A stretch of 13,355 nucleotides of DNA. Origin: Betaproteobacteria bacterium (GTDB lineage: Bacteria > Pseudomonadota > Gammaproteobacteria > Burkholderiales > Burkholderiaceae_C). Below are positions 6,456-13,355 of the stretch, piece by piece. The translations under genes and the position numbers were made by a program. Numbering within the stretch: position 1 is the stretch's first letter; every line of letters starts with the position of its first letter. Under the pieces are notes generated by a model. It was not told where the DNA came from and did not search any database. It saw only the letters and a program-made list of their open reading frames with translations. The stretch lies in the NCBI GenBank assembly GCA_009918225.1, contig RGEP01000027.1, forward strand, positions 1 through 13,355, read 5' to 3'.

Positions 6456-8375
6456 TCAGGCCGCCAAGCGAGACAAATCGGCCACCTGGTTCATGGCCCC
6501 ATGCAACTGCTTGAGCAAGGCCAGGCGGTTGCGCCGCAGGGCCTCGTCCTCAGCGTTGACCATCACGCCGTCAAAGAAGGCATCCACCGGCGCCTTGAGC
6601 ACCGCCAGGGCCTGCAAGGACCCGGTGTAGTCGTGCGCTTCAAACTGCCGCTGGGCAGCGGGCATGGCCGCTTGCAGGGCTGCTGCCAGGGCTTGCTCCG
6701 GCGCTTCGCGCAAGAGCTCGGGAGGGCCACCGCCAAGCGGTCGTAGAAGAAGTCCAGAAGGGCTGCCGTGGGGTCGGTGATCAGCTCACCAAAAACCGGG
6801 CGCGCCGCGGCGATCAAGTCTGGCAGTTGCAGCGGCAGGTTCTTTTCCGACAGGATGCGGATCACACCCAGGGCGTGGCGGCGCAGGGCAAAGGGGTCTT
6901 TGTCGCCGGTGGGGCTTTGGCCGATGCCAAACAAGCCCACAAGGGTCTCGAGCTTGTCGGCCAGGGCCACCACCGTGCCCGTGTGGTTGCGCGGCAAGGC
7001 GTCGCCCGCAAAGCGCGGCTTGTAGTGGTCTTCAATGGCGATGGCCACGCCGTCACGCAGGCCTTCATGGCGCGCGTAATAGGCACCCATGATGCCCTGC
7101 AGCTCGGGGAACTCGCCCACCATATCGGTCAACAGGTCGGCCTTGGCCAGCAGGGCGGCCTCTTGCACCTTGCTGTCGAGCACCTCGAACTCGTCCTTGG
7201 CGTCGACCGTGTACGGCACCGTGGCCATGCGCAACTGGTTGACGATGGCATGGGCCAAGGCGCGCACACGCTCGGTTCGCTGCCCCTGGGTGCCCAGCTT
7301 GCCGTGGTAGACCACCTTGTCCAAGCCCGGAATGCGGTCGGCCAGGCGGCGCTTGCGGTCTTGGTCGAAGAAGAACTTGGCGTCTGCCAAGCGCGGGCGC
7401 ACCACGCGTTCGTTGCCCTGCACCACCTGCGCTGTCGAGCAAGGGGAAGTACTTCTGGTTGGCCTTCATCGTCAAGATGAGGCACTCCTGGGGCACGGCC
7501 AGGAACTCGGGCTCGAACTGGCAGGTGAGCACATTCGGGCGCTCGACCAGCGCGGTCACCTCGTCCAGCAGGGCCTCGTCTTCGATGGGCTTCAGGCCCA
7601 AGGCAGCCGCCGCTGCGCCCAGCTGGCGCACGATCTCGGCGCGGCGCGCCTCAAAGCGCGGGATCACCGCGCCCTCTTCCATCAACTGTTGCTCGTAGCT
7701 GTCAGCGTGGCGCAAATCAATGACCGGCTGGCGCGCCTCAAAGCGATGGCCTCGGGTGCTGCTGCCCGCTGCCAAGCCCAACACCGACACCGCCACCGGG
7801 GCTTGGCCGTGCAAGGCCACCAGGCCGTGCGCCGGCCGCACAAAGTTCACGCTGGTCCATCCCGGCTGAACATCCGGGCCGCCCTGCTCCAGCTGGTAGG
7901 CCATCACCTTGGGGATGGGCAGGCCAGCCAAGGTCTCGTCCAGGGCCTTCTGCAGGCCCTCGGCCAGGGTGGCGCCTGGCACCACGGTGTCCAAGACCAA
8001 GGTTTCGGCTTTGCCTTGGCCCTGGCGCTGCAGGCCCGCGGCGGTTGACGCGTCCAGCCCCATCGAGGCGAGTTTCTTGATCAAAGCCGGGGTGGGCGCA
8101 CCGGTGGCGTCCAGGCCCACCGAAACGGGCATCAGCTTGGTCTGTTGAGGGCGGTCGGCGGCCTTGGCTGCCACTTGGGTCAGGTGCAGGGCCAGGCGCC
8201 GCGGCGTGGCAAAGGGTGTGGCCACGCTGTCAGCGCTGGCCAGTCCGGCTGCACGAAGGCTGCCCACCAAGGCCTCAGCAAACGCCGCGCCGAGCTTCTT
8301 CAGGGACTTCGGGGGCAGCTCTTCGACGAACAGTTCGACCAGCAGGTTGGACACCGGTGCATTCGCTTGGGTCAT
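6456..8375 (-). pseudogene. glyS: Glycyl-tRNA synthetase beta subunit, coding sequence in three frames
   Basis: GlyS pairs with GlyQ in the alpha2-beta2 glycyl-tRNA synthetase and supplies tRNA binding. Three consecutive segments are recognisable. The first runs from ATG 8375 to about 7432 (LLVELFVEELPPKSLKKLG through TMKANQKYFPLLDS). The second runs from about 7430 to about 6728 (VVQGNERVVRPRLADAKFFF through LLDFFYDRLAV). The third runs from about 6720 to the stop at 6456 (ELLREAPEQALAA through MNQVADLSRLAA). Each change of frame coincides with apparently missing family sequence: about 20 residues after YFPLLDS, and perhaps 70 residues of the C-terminal helical region after FFYDRLA. The remaining span of about 640 codons is shorter than the roughly 690-720 expected. 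A TTG at 8384 overlapping the glyQ stop is an alternative start. Since glyS is normally essential, artefact or a second copy elsewhere must be considered. It sits between glyQ and gmhB. Confidence 0.85.
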
Positions 8376-8380
8376 GGTGT

Positions 8381-9358
8381 TCAAGCCGCCTTCTTTTGTT
8401 GCTGCTCGCGTTGTTCGGCCAGCTTGGTCAGGGTTTCCTCAGCCCAGGCCTTGGGCGCCAAGGGGAAGCCCAAGCGCGCGCGGCTGTCGAGGTAGCTGGC
8501 GGCCACGCTGCGCGCCAGGTTGCGGATGCGCCCGATGTAGGCCGCCCGCTCGGTCACTGAAATGGCGCCGCGTGCATCCAGCAGGTTGAAGGTGTGCGCG
8601 GCCTTGAGCACCTGCTCATAGGCAGGCAGCGCCAGCTGCTGGCCCATCAGGTGCTGGGCATTGCCTTCGTGGGCCGCGAAGGCCTGCAAGAGGAAGTCAA
8701 CGTTGGAGTGCTCGAAGTTGTAGGTGCTTTGCTCCACCTCGTTTTGGTGGAACACATCGCCATAGGTGATGGTGCCGCCGGCGCCACCGGCCTGCGGGCC
8801 GTGTCCCGTGGCATACACCAGGTCGTACACGTTTTCCACGCCTTGCAGGTACATGGCCAGGCGCTCCAGGCCGTAGGTGATCTCGCCGGTGATGGGCCGG
8901 CAATCGATGCCGCCCACCTGCTGGAAGTAGGTGAACTGGGTCACCTCCATGCCATTGAGCCACACCTCCCAGCCCAGGCCCCACGCGCCCAAGGTGGGGT
9001 TCTCCCAATCGTCTTCCACAAAGCGCACATCGTTGCGCTTGAGATCAAAGCCCAGGGCCTCCAGGGAACCCAGGTAGAGCTCCAAGATGTTGGCCGGTGC
9101 CGGCTTGAGCACCACCTGGTACTGGTAGTAGTGCTGCAGGCGGTTGGGGTTCTGGCCATAACGGCCGTCTTTGGGGCGGCGGCTGGGCTGCACATAGGCG
9201 GCCTTCCAAGGCTCGGGGCCCAGGGCGCGCAAGAAGGTGGCGGTGTGGCTGGTACCGGCCCCCACCTCCATGTCGTAGGGCTGCAGCAAGGCGCAGCCCT
9301 GGCGGTCCCAATAATCCTGCAGCCGAAGGATGATCTGTTGGAAGGTCAGGGTGGTCAT
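8381..9358 (-). CDS. glyQ: Glycyl-tRNA synthetase alpha subunit
   Basis: GlyQ is the catalytic class II subunit of the bacterial alpha2-beta2 glycyl-tRNA synthetase and forms glycyl-adenylate. The 325-residue protein is complete and highly conserved: FQQIILRLQDYWDRQGC (6-22) at the N-terminus, then QPYDMEVGAGTSHTATFLRALG, YVQPSRRPKDGRYGQNPNR and RLQHYYQYQVVLKP covering the ATP and glycine pocket. VEDDWENPTLGAWGLGWEVW and ITYGLERLAMYLQ follow. The C-terminus is Lys/Gln-rich. The stop lies 5 bases before ATG 8375 of glyS (4-base overlap if glyS starts at TTG 8384), so the subunits are coupled for stoichiometric synthesis. Only 51 bases separate it from lnt upstream, including a GC-rich hairpin. 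Unlike glyS, its frame is intact throughout, so the partner damage is not a general failure of this locus. Confidence 0.96.
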   Translation of the reverse strand: MTTLTFQQIILRLQDYWDRQGCALLQPYDMEVGAGTSHTATFLRALGPEPWKAAYVQPSRRPKDGRYGQNPNRLQHYYQYQVVLKPAPANILELYLGSLEALGFDLKRNDVRFVEDDWENPTLGAWGLGWEVWLNGMEVTQFTYFQQVGGIDCRPITGEITYGLERLAMYLQGVENVYDLVYATGHGPQAGGAGGTITYGDVFHQNEVEQSTYNFEHSNVDFLLQAFAAHEGNAQHLMGQQLALPAYEQVLKAAHTFNLLDARGAISVTERAAYIGRIRNLARSVAASYLDSRARLGFPLAPKAWAEETLTKLAEQREQQQKKAA

Positions 9359-9375
9359 GTAGGCTCGGTTTCAGA

Positions 9376-9390
9376 GCGCCCGCTGGGCGC
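9376..9390. other. GC hairpin in the lnt-glyQ spacer
   Basis: A 6-bp perfect stem, GCGCCC/GGGCGC, with a 3-base loop lies 20 bases after the lnt stop and 17 bases before glyQ. Alternative pairings are possible with GAGCG (9401-9405, minus strand). It could attenuate or separate lnt and glyQ transcription. There is no T-run after it on the minus strand, so it is called a hairpin rather than a terminator. Confidence 0.4.
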
Positions 9391-9409
9391 GGGGCGCAAA
9401 CGCTCGATT

Positions 9410-11026
9410 TTAGGTCGGCCGGCTGCGGCGCGCGGCCGCTGCGGCACCCAGCAACAACAGCCCAGCCAGGCCCCACAGGGGCAGCAGCCCAAAGCGGCCC
9501 GCCCACTGCGCATAGGGAGTCAGGCCCTCACGGCCCTCGGCCTGGGCTTCCAGCACCCCCCGCACTTGGGGCTCCATCCAGGCACGCACCTGGCCCTGGT
9601 GGTCGATCACGGCCGTTGCGCCGGTGTTGGTGGCGCGCAGCATCGGCCGCTGCAGCTCCAGGCTGCGCAGGCGCGAAATGTGCAAATGCTGGTCGATGGC
9701 CACCGTGGGGCCGAACCAGGCGATGTTGCTCAGGTTGACCAAGACGGTGGGCGCGCCCTGCGGGTCGTGAAAGCGCCGCGCCAGCTCTTCACCAAAGAGG
9801 TCTTCGTAACAAATGTTGGGGGCCAGGCGCTGTCCGGCAAAGGGGTAGGACGGTTGCACGGGCGCGCCGCGGTCAAAGTCGCCCAGGGGCATGTGCATCA
9901 GGTCCACAAACCAGCGAAAGCCCCAGGGGATGAACTCGCCGAAGGGCACCAGGTGGTGCTTGTCGTAGCGGTAGCGCGCCTCGGCCGGGCCCTTTTCTCC
10001 CGCGGCGGCCCAGGCCACCACGGAGTTGCTGTAGCCCCCCGCTTCGGTGCCCATGGGCAGCCCCAGCAAGGCCGCCCGCTGCCCGCCTGAGCCGGTGAAG
10101 GGGTCGGCCAAATCAGACCACACCGAGGCCGGTACGTCCTGCGGCAACAGGGGGACGGCGGTTTCGGGCGCCACCACCAAGGCGCCCTGGGCCTGGTGGA
10201 GGTCAGCCCTCAAGGCTTCCAAGAGCCGCTCCAGGCGGGTGGGGTCGAACTTCTCGTCCTGCGCCAGGCCGGTCTGCAGCAGCGAGACGGTGAGGCTGCC
10301 GCTGGATTGGGTGAACGCTCGCGGCAGCAAGGCCACCGATGCAGCGGCCGCCAGCACCCAGAGTGCCGGCCACAGGCGCTGCCATGGCCCCCCACGGCGC
10401 CTGCCCGCTGGGCCGCCCACACCCGCAGCAGGGCCCGCCGCGCCCAGGGCCGACGAGAACCGTGCACGCTCGTGCCGTGGGCCACCGGCCCCCCAAGCCC
10501 AGGCCCAGGCCGCGCCGATCAAGGCCACCCAGGCGCCCAGGCCATACACGCCCACCCAGGGTGCCCAGGCGGCCAAGGGCGAGTCGACCTGGGCGTAGCC
10601 CGAGGCAGCCCAGGGAAAACCGGTGAACCATTGGCCGCGCGCCAGTTCCACAGCCAGCCAAGCAGCCGCAAAGGCTGGCAGGTCCCAACGGGCCCGGCCG
10701 GTTCGCCATCGCGCCACCAGGCCCATGGCCAGCGCCCAGTACAGCGACAAGGCCGCGCCCAGGGCGGCCACCGAAGCAGCAGCCAAGGCGGCCGGCAACC
10801 CCCCGTAGCGGTGCAGGCTGATGAACAACCACCAGGTGGCGGCCACCATCCAAGCGGTGCCGAAGGCCCAGCCACACGCCGCAGCGCGCCATGGCGGCTG
10901 CCGCCACACGGTGTGGGCCAACACGGCCGCAGCCAAGGGGCCCCACCACCAGGCCTCGGTGTGCACATGCGCCACCGTGGACATGGCGCCGGCCGCAGCT
11001 GAAGCCAACATCCACAAGGGCATCAT
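9410..11026 (-). CDS. lnt: Apolipoprotein N-acyltransferase
   Basis: Lnt adds the third acyl chain to the N-terminal cysteine of lipoproteins at the periplasmic face of the inner membrane. The 538-residue protein has about six hydrophobic segments in its first 235 residues, a nitrilase-like domain (about 245-495), and a final membrane segment (about 510-533) ending in basic residues. The expected catalytic triad is present: Glu288 in APETAVPLL, Lys356 in YRYDKHHLVPFGEF and Cys406 in NICYEDLFGEE. A Gly/Pro/Arg-rich loop at 178-216 carries positive charge and is likely cytoplasmic. The start is one of two adjacent ATG codons (11026 or 11023), 29 bases after the corC stop. Pairing with corC upstream is a widely conserved arrangement in Proteobacteria. 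The frame is intact. Confidence 0.95.
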   Translation of the reverse strand: MMPLWMLASAAAGAMSTVAHVHTEAWWWGPLAAAVLAHTVWRQPPWRAAACGWAFGTAWMVAATWWLFISLHRYGGLPAALAAASVAALGAALSLYWALAMGLVARWRTGRARWDLPAFAAAWLAVELARGQWFTGFPWAASGYAQVDSPLAAWAPWVGVYGLGAWVALIGAAWAWAWGAGGPRHERARFSSALGAAGPAAGVGGPAGRRRGGPWQRLWPALWVLAAAASVALLPRAFTQSSGSLTVSLLQTGLAQDEKFDPTRLERLLEALRADLHQAQGALVVAPETAVPLLPQDVPASVWSDLADPFTGSGGQRAALLGLPMGTEAGGYSNSVVAWAAAGEKGPAEARYRYDKHHLVPFGEFIPWGFRWFVDLMHMPLGDFDRGAPVQPSYPFAGQRLAPNICYEDLFGEELARRFHDPQGAPTVLVNLSNIAWFGPTVAIDQHLHISRLRSLELQRPMLRATNTGATAVIDHQGQVRAWMEPQVRGVLEAQAEGREGLTPYAQWAGRFGLLPLWGLAGLLLLGAAAAARRSRPT

Positions 11027-11055
11027 GCGAGGCTCATGCGCCAGCGGCCCTGGGC

Positions 11056-11961
11056 TCAGGCGTGGCCGGGCGGGCCAGCCGCCCTGGTGGCCCCTTCGCC
11101 GGCTTCAGCACAGGGCAGGCGGGTCACACGGAACCAGCGCACCGCGCCGCCGCGTGCCAGCATCACCACGAAGCGCAGGCCGCCCACATCGACCGACTCG
11201 CCGCGGCGCGGCACGCGGCCCAGCTCATGCGCCACCAAGCCGCCGATGGTCTCGAAGCTGTCTTCGGGAAACTCCAGGCCAAAGATGCGGTTGACTTCTG
11301 CGATCGGGCCATCGCCGGCCACGCGGTAAGACCCATCGGCCAGCGTGTACACGGCCGATTCGCCATCGGCCACATCGAACTCGTCTTCGATCTCGCCGAC
11401 GATTTCCTCCAGCACGTCCTCGATGGTCACCAAGCCGGCGGTTTGGCCGAACTCGTCAATCACGATGGCCATGTGGTTGCGGTTGGAGCGGAAGTCACGC
11501 AAGAGTTCGGTCAGCGCCTTGCTCTCGGGCACAAACACAGCCGGCCTCAGCAGGGTGCGCAGGTGCAGTTCGGGCGCGCGCTGCAGCTTGATCAGGTCCT
11601 TGGCCATGAGGATGCCGATGATGTTGTCGCGCGACGCTTCCACGACCGGGAACCGGGAGTGGGCGGTGCGGATAACGGTTTCGAGCAGTTCCTCATAGGG
11701 CTGGGCCAGGTCCAGCACGTCCATGCGCGGCGCGGCGACCATGACGTCGCCGGCGGTCTTGTCCGACAGGCGCAAGACACCCTCCACCATGCGGCGGGTG
11801 TCGGGTTCGATAAGGCTGCGGTGCTCGGCATCGGCCAGCGATTCGAGCAGTTCTTCGCGTGAGTCCGGGCCTGGAGAGATGAAATCGACCAGGCGGTCCA
11901 GCAGGGTACGGCGGTCAACCGGGGGCGCGGACACGCGCCCAGTAGGGTGGGGTTCTGACAC
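11056..11961 (-). CDS. corC: CorC/HlyC-type CBS-domain protein (magnesium/cobalt efflux-associated)
   Basis: This 301-residue cytoplasmic protein has the CorC layout. An N-terminal segment (LLDRLVDFISPGPDSREELLESL) is followed by paired CBS domains running from TAGDVMVAAPRMDVLDL (about 70-86) through FVPESKALTELLRDF and NHMAIVIDEFGQTAGLVTIEDVLEEIVGEIEDE. A C-terminal CorC_HlyC domain contains YRVAGDGPIAEVNRIFG and FETIGGLVAHELGRVPRRGE. There is no membrane domain, unlike the larger CorB/DUF21 proteins. The role in Mg/Co efflux is known for the family from enteric genetics, and the biochemical mechanism is unclear. The open frame extends to 12255 on the far side of the divergent cobW start; GTG at 11961 is chosen because VSEPHP matches the usual MSEP-like start and lies clear of the cobW gene. 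No strong ribosome-binding site is visible. lnt follows after 29 bases. Confidence 0.9.
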   Translation of the reverse strand: MSEPHPTGRVSAPPVDRRTLLDRLVDFISPGPDSREELLESLADAEHRSLIEPDTRRMVEGVLRLSDKTAGDVMVAAPRMDVLDLAQPYEELLETVIRTAHSRFPVVEASRDNIIGILMAKDLIKLQRAPELHLRTLLRPAVFVPESKALTELLRDFRSNRNHMAIVIDEFGQTAGLVTIEDVLEEIVGEIEDEFDVADGESAVYTLADGSYRVAGDGPIAEVNRIFGLEFPEDSFETIGGLVAHELGRVPRRGESVDVGGLRFVVMLARGGAVRWFRVTRLPCAEAGEGATRAAGPPGHA

Positions 11962-12002
11962 AGCGGGTGTCGGCAGTGAAGGAAGGTGCAGGATACCGCA
12001 GC

Positions 12003-12031
12003 TTGACAGAAGGCGCCCCTTGAACCACAGT
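12003..12031 (+). promoter_or_regulatory. Candidate promoter for the CobW-type GTPase gene
   Basis: A perfect TTGACA -35 hexamer (12003-12008) is followed after 17 bases by CACAGT (12026-12031), a weak match to the -10 consensus. The predicted start would leave about 36 bases of leader before ATG 12074. It lies in the 112-base divergent region shared with corC. No convincing Zur-like palindrome was seen. Confidence 0.35.
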
Positions 12032-12073
12032 CCGGCGCCCCCAACTGCGGGAATTGACCGAAAAGCGCCCACC

Positions 12074-13162
12074 ATGACCCCTACCCTGATACCCGCCACC
12101 ATCCTCACCGGCTTCCTGGGCTCGGGCAAGACCACCCTGCTCAAGCGGGTGCTGACCGAGGCCCACGGCCAAAAGATCGCCGTGATCGAAAACGAGTTCG
12201 GTGAAGAAAACATCGACAACGACATCCTGGTGGCCGACACGAACGAGCAGATCATTCAGATGAGCAACGGCTGCATCTGCTGCACCATTCGTGAGGACCT
12301 GCGCGCCACCCTGGCCGACCTGGCCGAAAAGCGCCGCAAGGGTGAGCTGGACTTCGAGCGGGTGGTGATCGAGACCACGGGTGTGGCCGACCCCGGCCCG
12401 GTGGCGCAGACCTTTTTCATCGACGACGAGGTGGCCGCCAGCTTCCAACTGGACTCCATCATCACCCTGGTGGACGCCAAACACGCGCAACAGCAGCTCG
12501 ACACCCGCCAGGAAGCACGCCGCCAGGCCGGCTTTGCCGACCGCATCTTCATCAGCAAGGCCGACCTGGTGACTGCGCAGGACATCGACGTGCTGACGCA
12601 CCGGCTGCGCCACATGAACCCGCGCGCGCCCATTGAAAGCGCTCATTTCGGCGAGGTGCCGATCGACAAGATCTTCGACCTCAAGGGCTTCAACCTCAAC
12701 GCCAAACTCGACATCGACCCGGACTTCCTCAAGGCCGATGACCACGGCCACGGGCACGGGCACGGGCACGGACATGACCATGGGCACCACGGCCATGATC
12801 ACGGCCACGGGCACGACCATGAGCACGGCGAGCACTGCGACCACCCCCACCATCATCACCACGACGACGATGTGAAGTCCTTCGTCTTCCGGGCGGACCG
12901 GCCCTTCCATGCCGAACGCCTGGAGGACTTCCTGGGGTCCATCGTGCAGGTGTACGGGCCCAAGATGCTGCGCTACAAGGGTGTGCTGTACATGAAGGGC
13001 CATGACCGCAAGGTGATCTTCCAAGGCGTGCACCAGCTCATGGGCAGCGACCTGGGGCCGAAGTGGACCCCGGGTGAAAAGAAGCAGAGCAAGATGGTGT
13101 TCATCGGCATCGACCTGCCCCGCGACATCCTGTTGCAGGGTCTGGAGCAGTGCTTGGCTTGA
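12074..13162 (+). CDS. CobW/COG0523-family G3E GTPase with His-rich metal-binding loop
   Basis: This 362-residue cytoplasmic GTPase probably handles metal ions as a metallochaperone; zinc is the best guess. It has a Walker A loop GFLGSGKT (13-20), the COG0523 metal motif CICC (67-70), ETTGVADPGPV (100-110) and SKAD (161-164), where Ser replaces the Asn of canonical NKxD. Between the GTPase and the C-terminal CobW domain, residues 224-263 carry 22 histidines with Asp, Gly and one Cys. The C-terminal part (FVFRADRPFHAERLEDFL onward) matches the CobW_C domain. The frame is open far upstream (to 11723), but ATG 12074 is chosen because the GTPase fold starts there. It is divergent from corC and lies upstream of a probable dksA gene, whose product has a zinc finger. 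CobB-like cobalamin synthesis is not supported, since no cobalamin genes are nearby. Confidence 0.92.
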   Translation: MTPTLIPATILTGFLGSGKTTLLKRVLTEAHGQKIAVIENEFGEENIDNDILVADTNEQIIQMSNGCICCTIREDLRATLADLAEKRRKGELDFERVVIETTGVADPGPVAQTFFIDDEVAASFQLDSIITLVDAKHAQQQLDTRQEARRQAGFADRIFISKADLVTAQDIDVLTHRLRHMNPRAPIESAHFGEVPIDKIFDLKGFNLNAKLDIDPDFLKADDHGHGHGHGHGHDHGHHGHDHGHGHDHEHGEHCDHPHHHHHDDDVKSFVFRADRPFHAERLEDFLGSIVQVYGPKMLRYKGVLYMKGHDRKVIFQGVHQLMGSDLGPKWTPGEKKQSKMVFIGIDLPRDILLQGLEQCLA

Positions 13163-13185
13163 GGCACAGGGGGCGTGATTACAAT
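13159..13185 (+). promoter_or_regulatory. Candidate dksA promoter overlapping the end of the GTPase gene
   Basis: TACAAT (13180-13185) is a good -10 hexamer. TTGAGG (13159-13164) is a possible -35 with a short 15-base spacer. The start would fall near 13192, giving a leader of roughly 130 bases. The -35 overlaps the GTPase stop codon, so the downstream gene can be transcribed independently. Confidence 0.5.
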
Positions 13186-13204
13186 CCCGCCGCCTTTGGT
13201 GCTT

Positions 13205-13216
13205 CCCGGTTTCGGG
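13205..13216 (+). other. Small hairpin at the start of the dksA leader
   Basis: CCCG/CGGG with a GTTT loop, close to the predicted transcription start. Short, and supported only by pairing. Confidence 0.3.
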
Positions 13217-13281
13217 GGCTGCGCTAGGGGTAGGACCGGATACGCCGATCGAAGGGTGAGGAAGAGACTCCATGCCCCATG

Positions 13282-13304
13282 ACGGGCCTTCTGTTGAGGC
13301 CCGT
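13282..13304 (+). other. Hairpin just before the dksA ribosome-binding site
   Basis: A perfect 7-bp stem, ACGGGCC/GGCCCGT, encloses a 9-base loop and can extend by two G-T wobbles. It ends 6 bases before AGGAG (13311-13315) and 17 bases before the TTG start. It lacks a T-run, so it is more likely a translational or RNA-stability element than a terminator. Confidence 0.5.
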
Positions 13305-13321
13305 TGGATGAGGAGACGAAG

Positions 13322-13355
13322 TTGAGCAAGAGCACGGCCAAGCCGGCCACCTCCA
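13322..13355 (+). CDS. dksA: Probable DksA, first codons only (3' end beyond window)
   Basis: TTG at 13322 opens a frame reading SKSTAKPATS after the initiator and runs off the right edge. AGGAG (13311-13315) sits 6 bases before it, which supports the uncommon start codon. A Lys/Ala/Ser-rich start, a preceding CobW-type GTPase gene and its own promoter and leader match the dksA locus as I recall it from Burkholderiales. DksA binds RNA polymerase with ppGpp and contains a zinc finger, but none of that is visible here. With only eleven complete codons in view, the identity rests on context and could be wrong. Confidence 0.55.
   Translation, partial: MSKSTAKPATS

Noticed and set aside
6456..8375. 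Programmed ribosomal frameshifting in glyS
   Set aside because: Both frame changes coincide with missing conserved sequence and show no slippery heptamer, so recoding would not rebuild a normal GlyS.
8594..10090. 498-codon open frame on the plus strand opposite glyQ and lnt
   Set aside because: It lies antisense to two well-conserved genes and has biased composition typical of GC-rich shadow frames, with no recognisable domain.
11723..12073. N-terminal extension of the CobW-type GTPase upstream of ATG 12074
   Set aside because: The extension is antisense to corC and has no family similarity; the Walker A loop is already at residues 13-20 from ATG 12074.
11962..12255. N-terminal extension of corC to 12255
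   Set aside because: It would overlap the first 60 codons of the divergent GTPase gene; GTG 11961 gives the usual family N-terminus.
12743..12865. CRISPR-like or regulatory tandem repeat
   Set aside because: The short CACGGG-type repeats are in frame and encode a His-rich loop; unit size and lack of spacers rule out CRISPR.
11915..13273. 452-codon open frame on the minus strand opposite the CobW-type GTPase
   Set aside because: It is the complement of a clear G3E GTPase; its Val/His-rich runs mirror the His-rich repeat of the real gene.

Overview
This window is a stretch of GC-rich bacterial chromosome. Gene content and order point to a betaproteobacterium of the Burkholderiales, most likely Comamonadaceae: corC-lnt-glyQ-glyS-gmhB-plsC-ygjP on one strand, a CobW-type GTPase directly before dksA, and a MerR-family LiuR regulator beside isovaleryl-CoA dehydrogenase. 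No rRNA, tRNA, insertion sequence, CRISPR array or prophage was seen. No gene-free stretch exceeds 300 bases.

Layout. (1) 1-1448, minus strand: leucine/isovalerate catabolism, with liuR followed by the 5' part of liuA, which runs off the left edge. Two almost identical ACGT-rich palindromes (937-957 and 1466-1485) sit before liuA and before liuR and look like LiuR operators. (2) 1507-2542, plus strand: a metallo-beta-lactamase-fold hydrolase divergent from liuR. It is broken by a reading-frame change where family sequence also appears to be missing. (3) 2595-11961, minus strand: a long co-oriented run. From upstream to downstream it holds corC, lnt, glyQ, glyS, gmhB, plsC, a YgjP-type metallopeptidase and a Tat-exported amidohydrolase. 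Many junctions are tight or overlapping, so it is probably one or a few operons joining envelope biogenesis (lipoprotein acylation, LPS heptose, phosphatidic acid) to glycyl-tRNA synthesis. (4) 12074-13355, plus strand: a His-rich CobW/G3E GTPase divergent from corC, then a probable dksA whose first codons lie at the right edge behind a leader with hairpins.

Most notable points. glyS, normally essential, is in three reading frames with family sequence apparently missing at both junctions. The MBL gene shows the same kind of lesion. Three such scars in about 6 kb suggest either recurrent assembly collapse or real decay, and this must be resolved before the proteins are interpreted. GmhB has Gly where the HAD nucleophile Asp should be. 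The two LiuR-type sites differ at one base in 20 and suggest that the MBL hydrolase is part of the leucine-degradation regulon. I found no clear evidence of a wholly new system; the anomalies above are the best leads.
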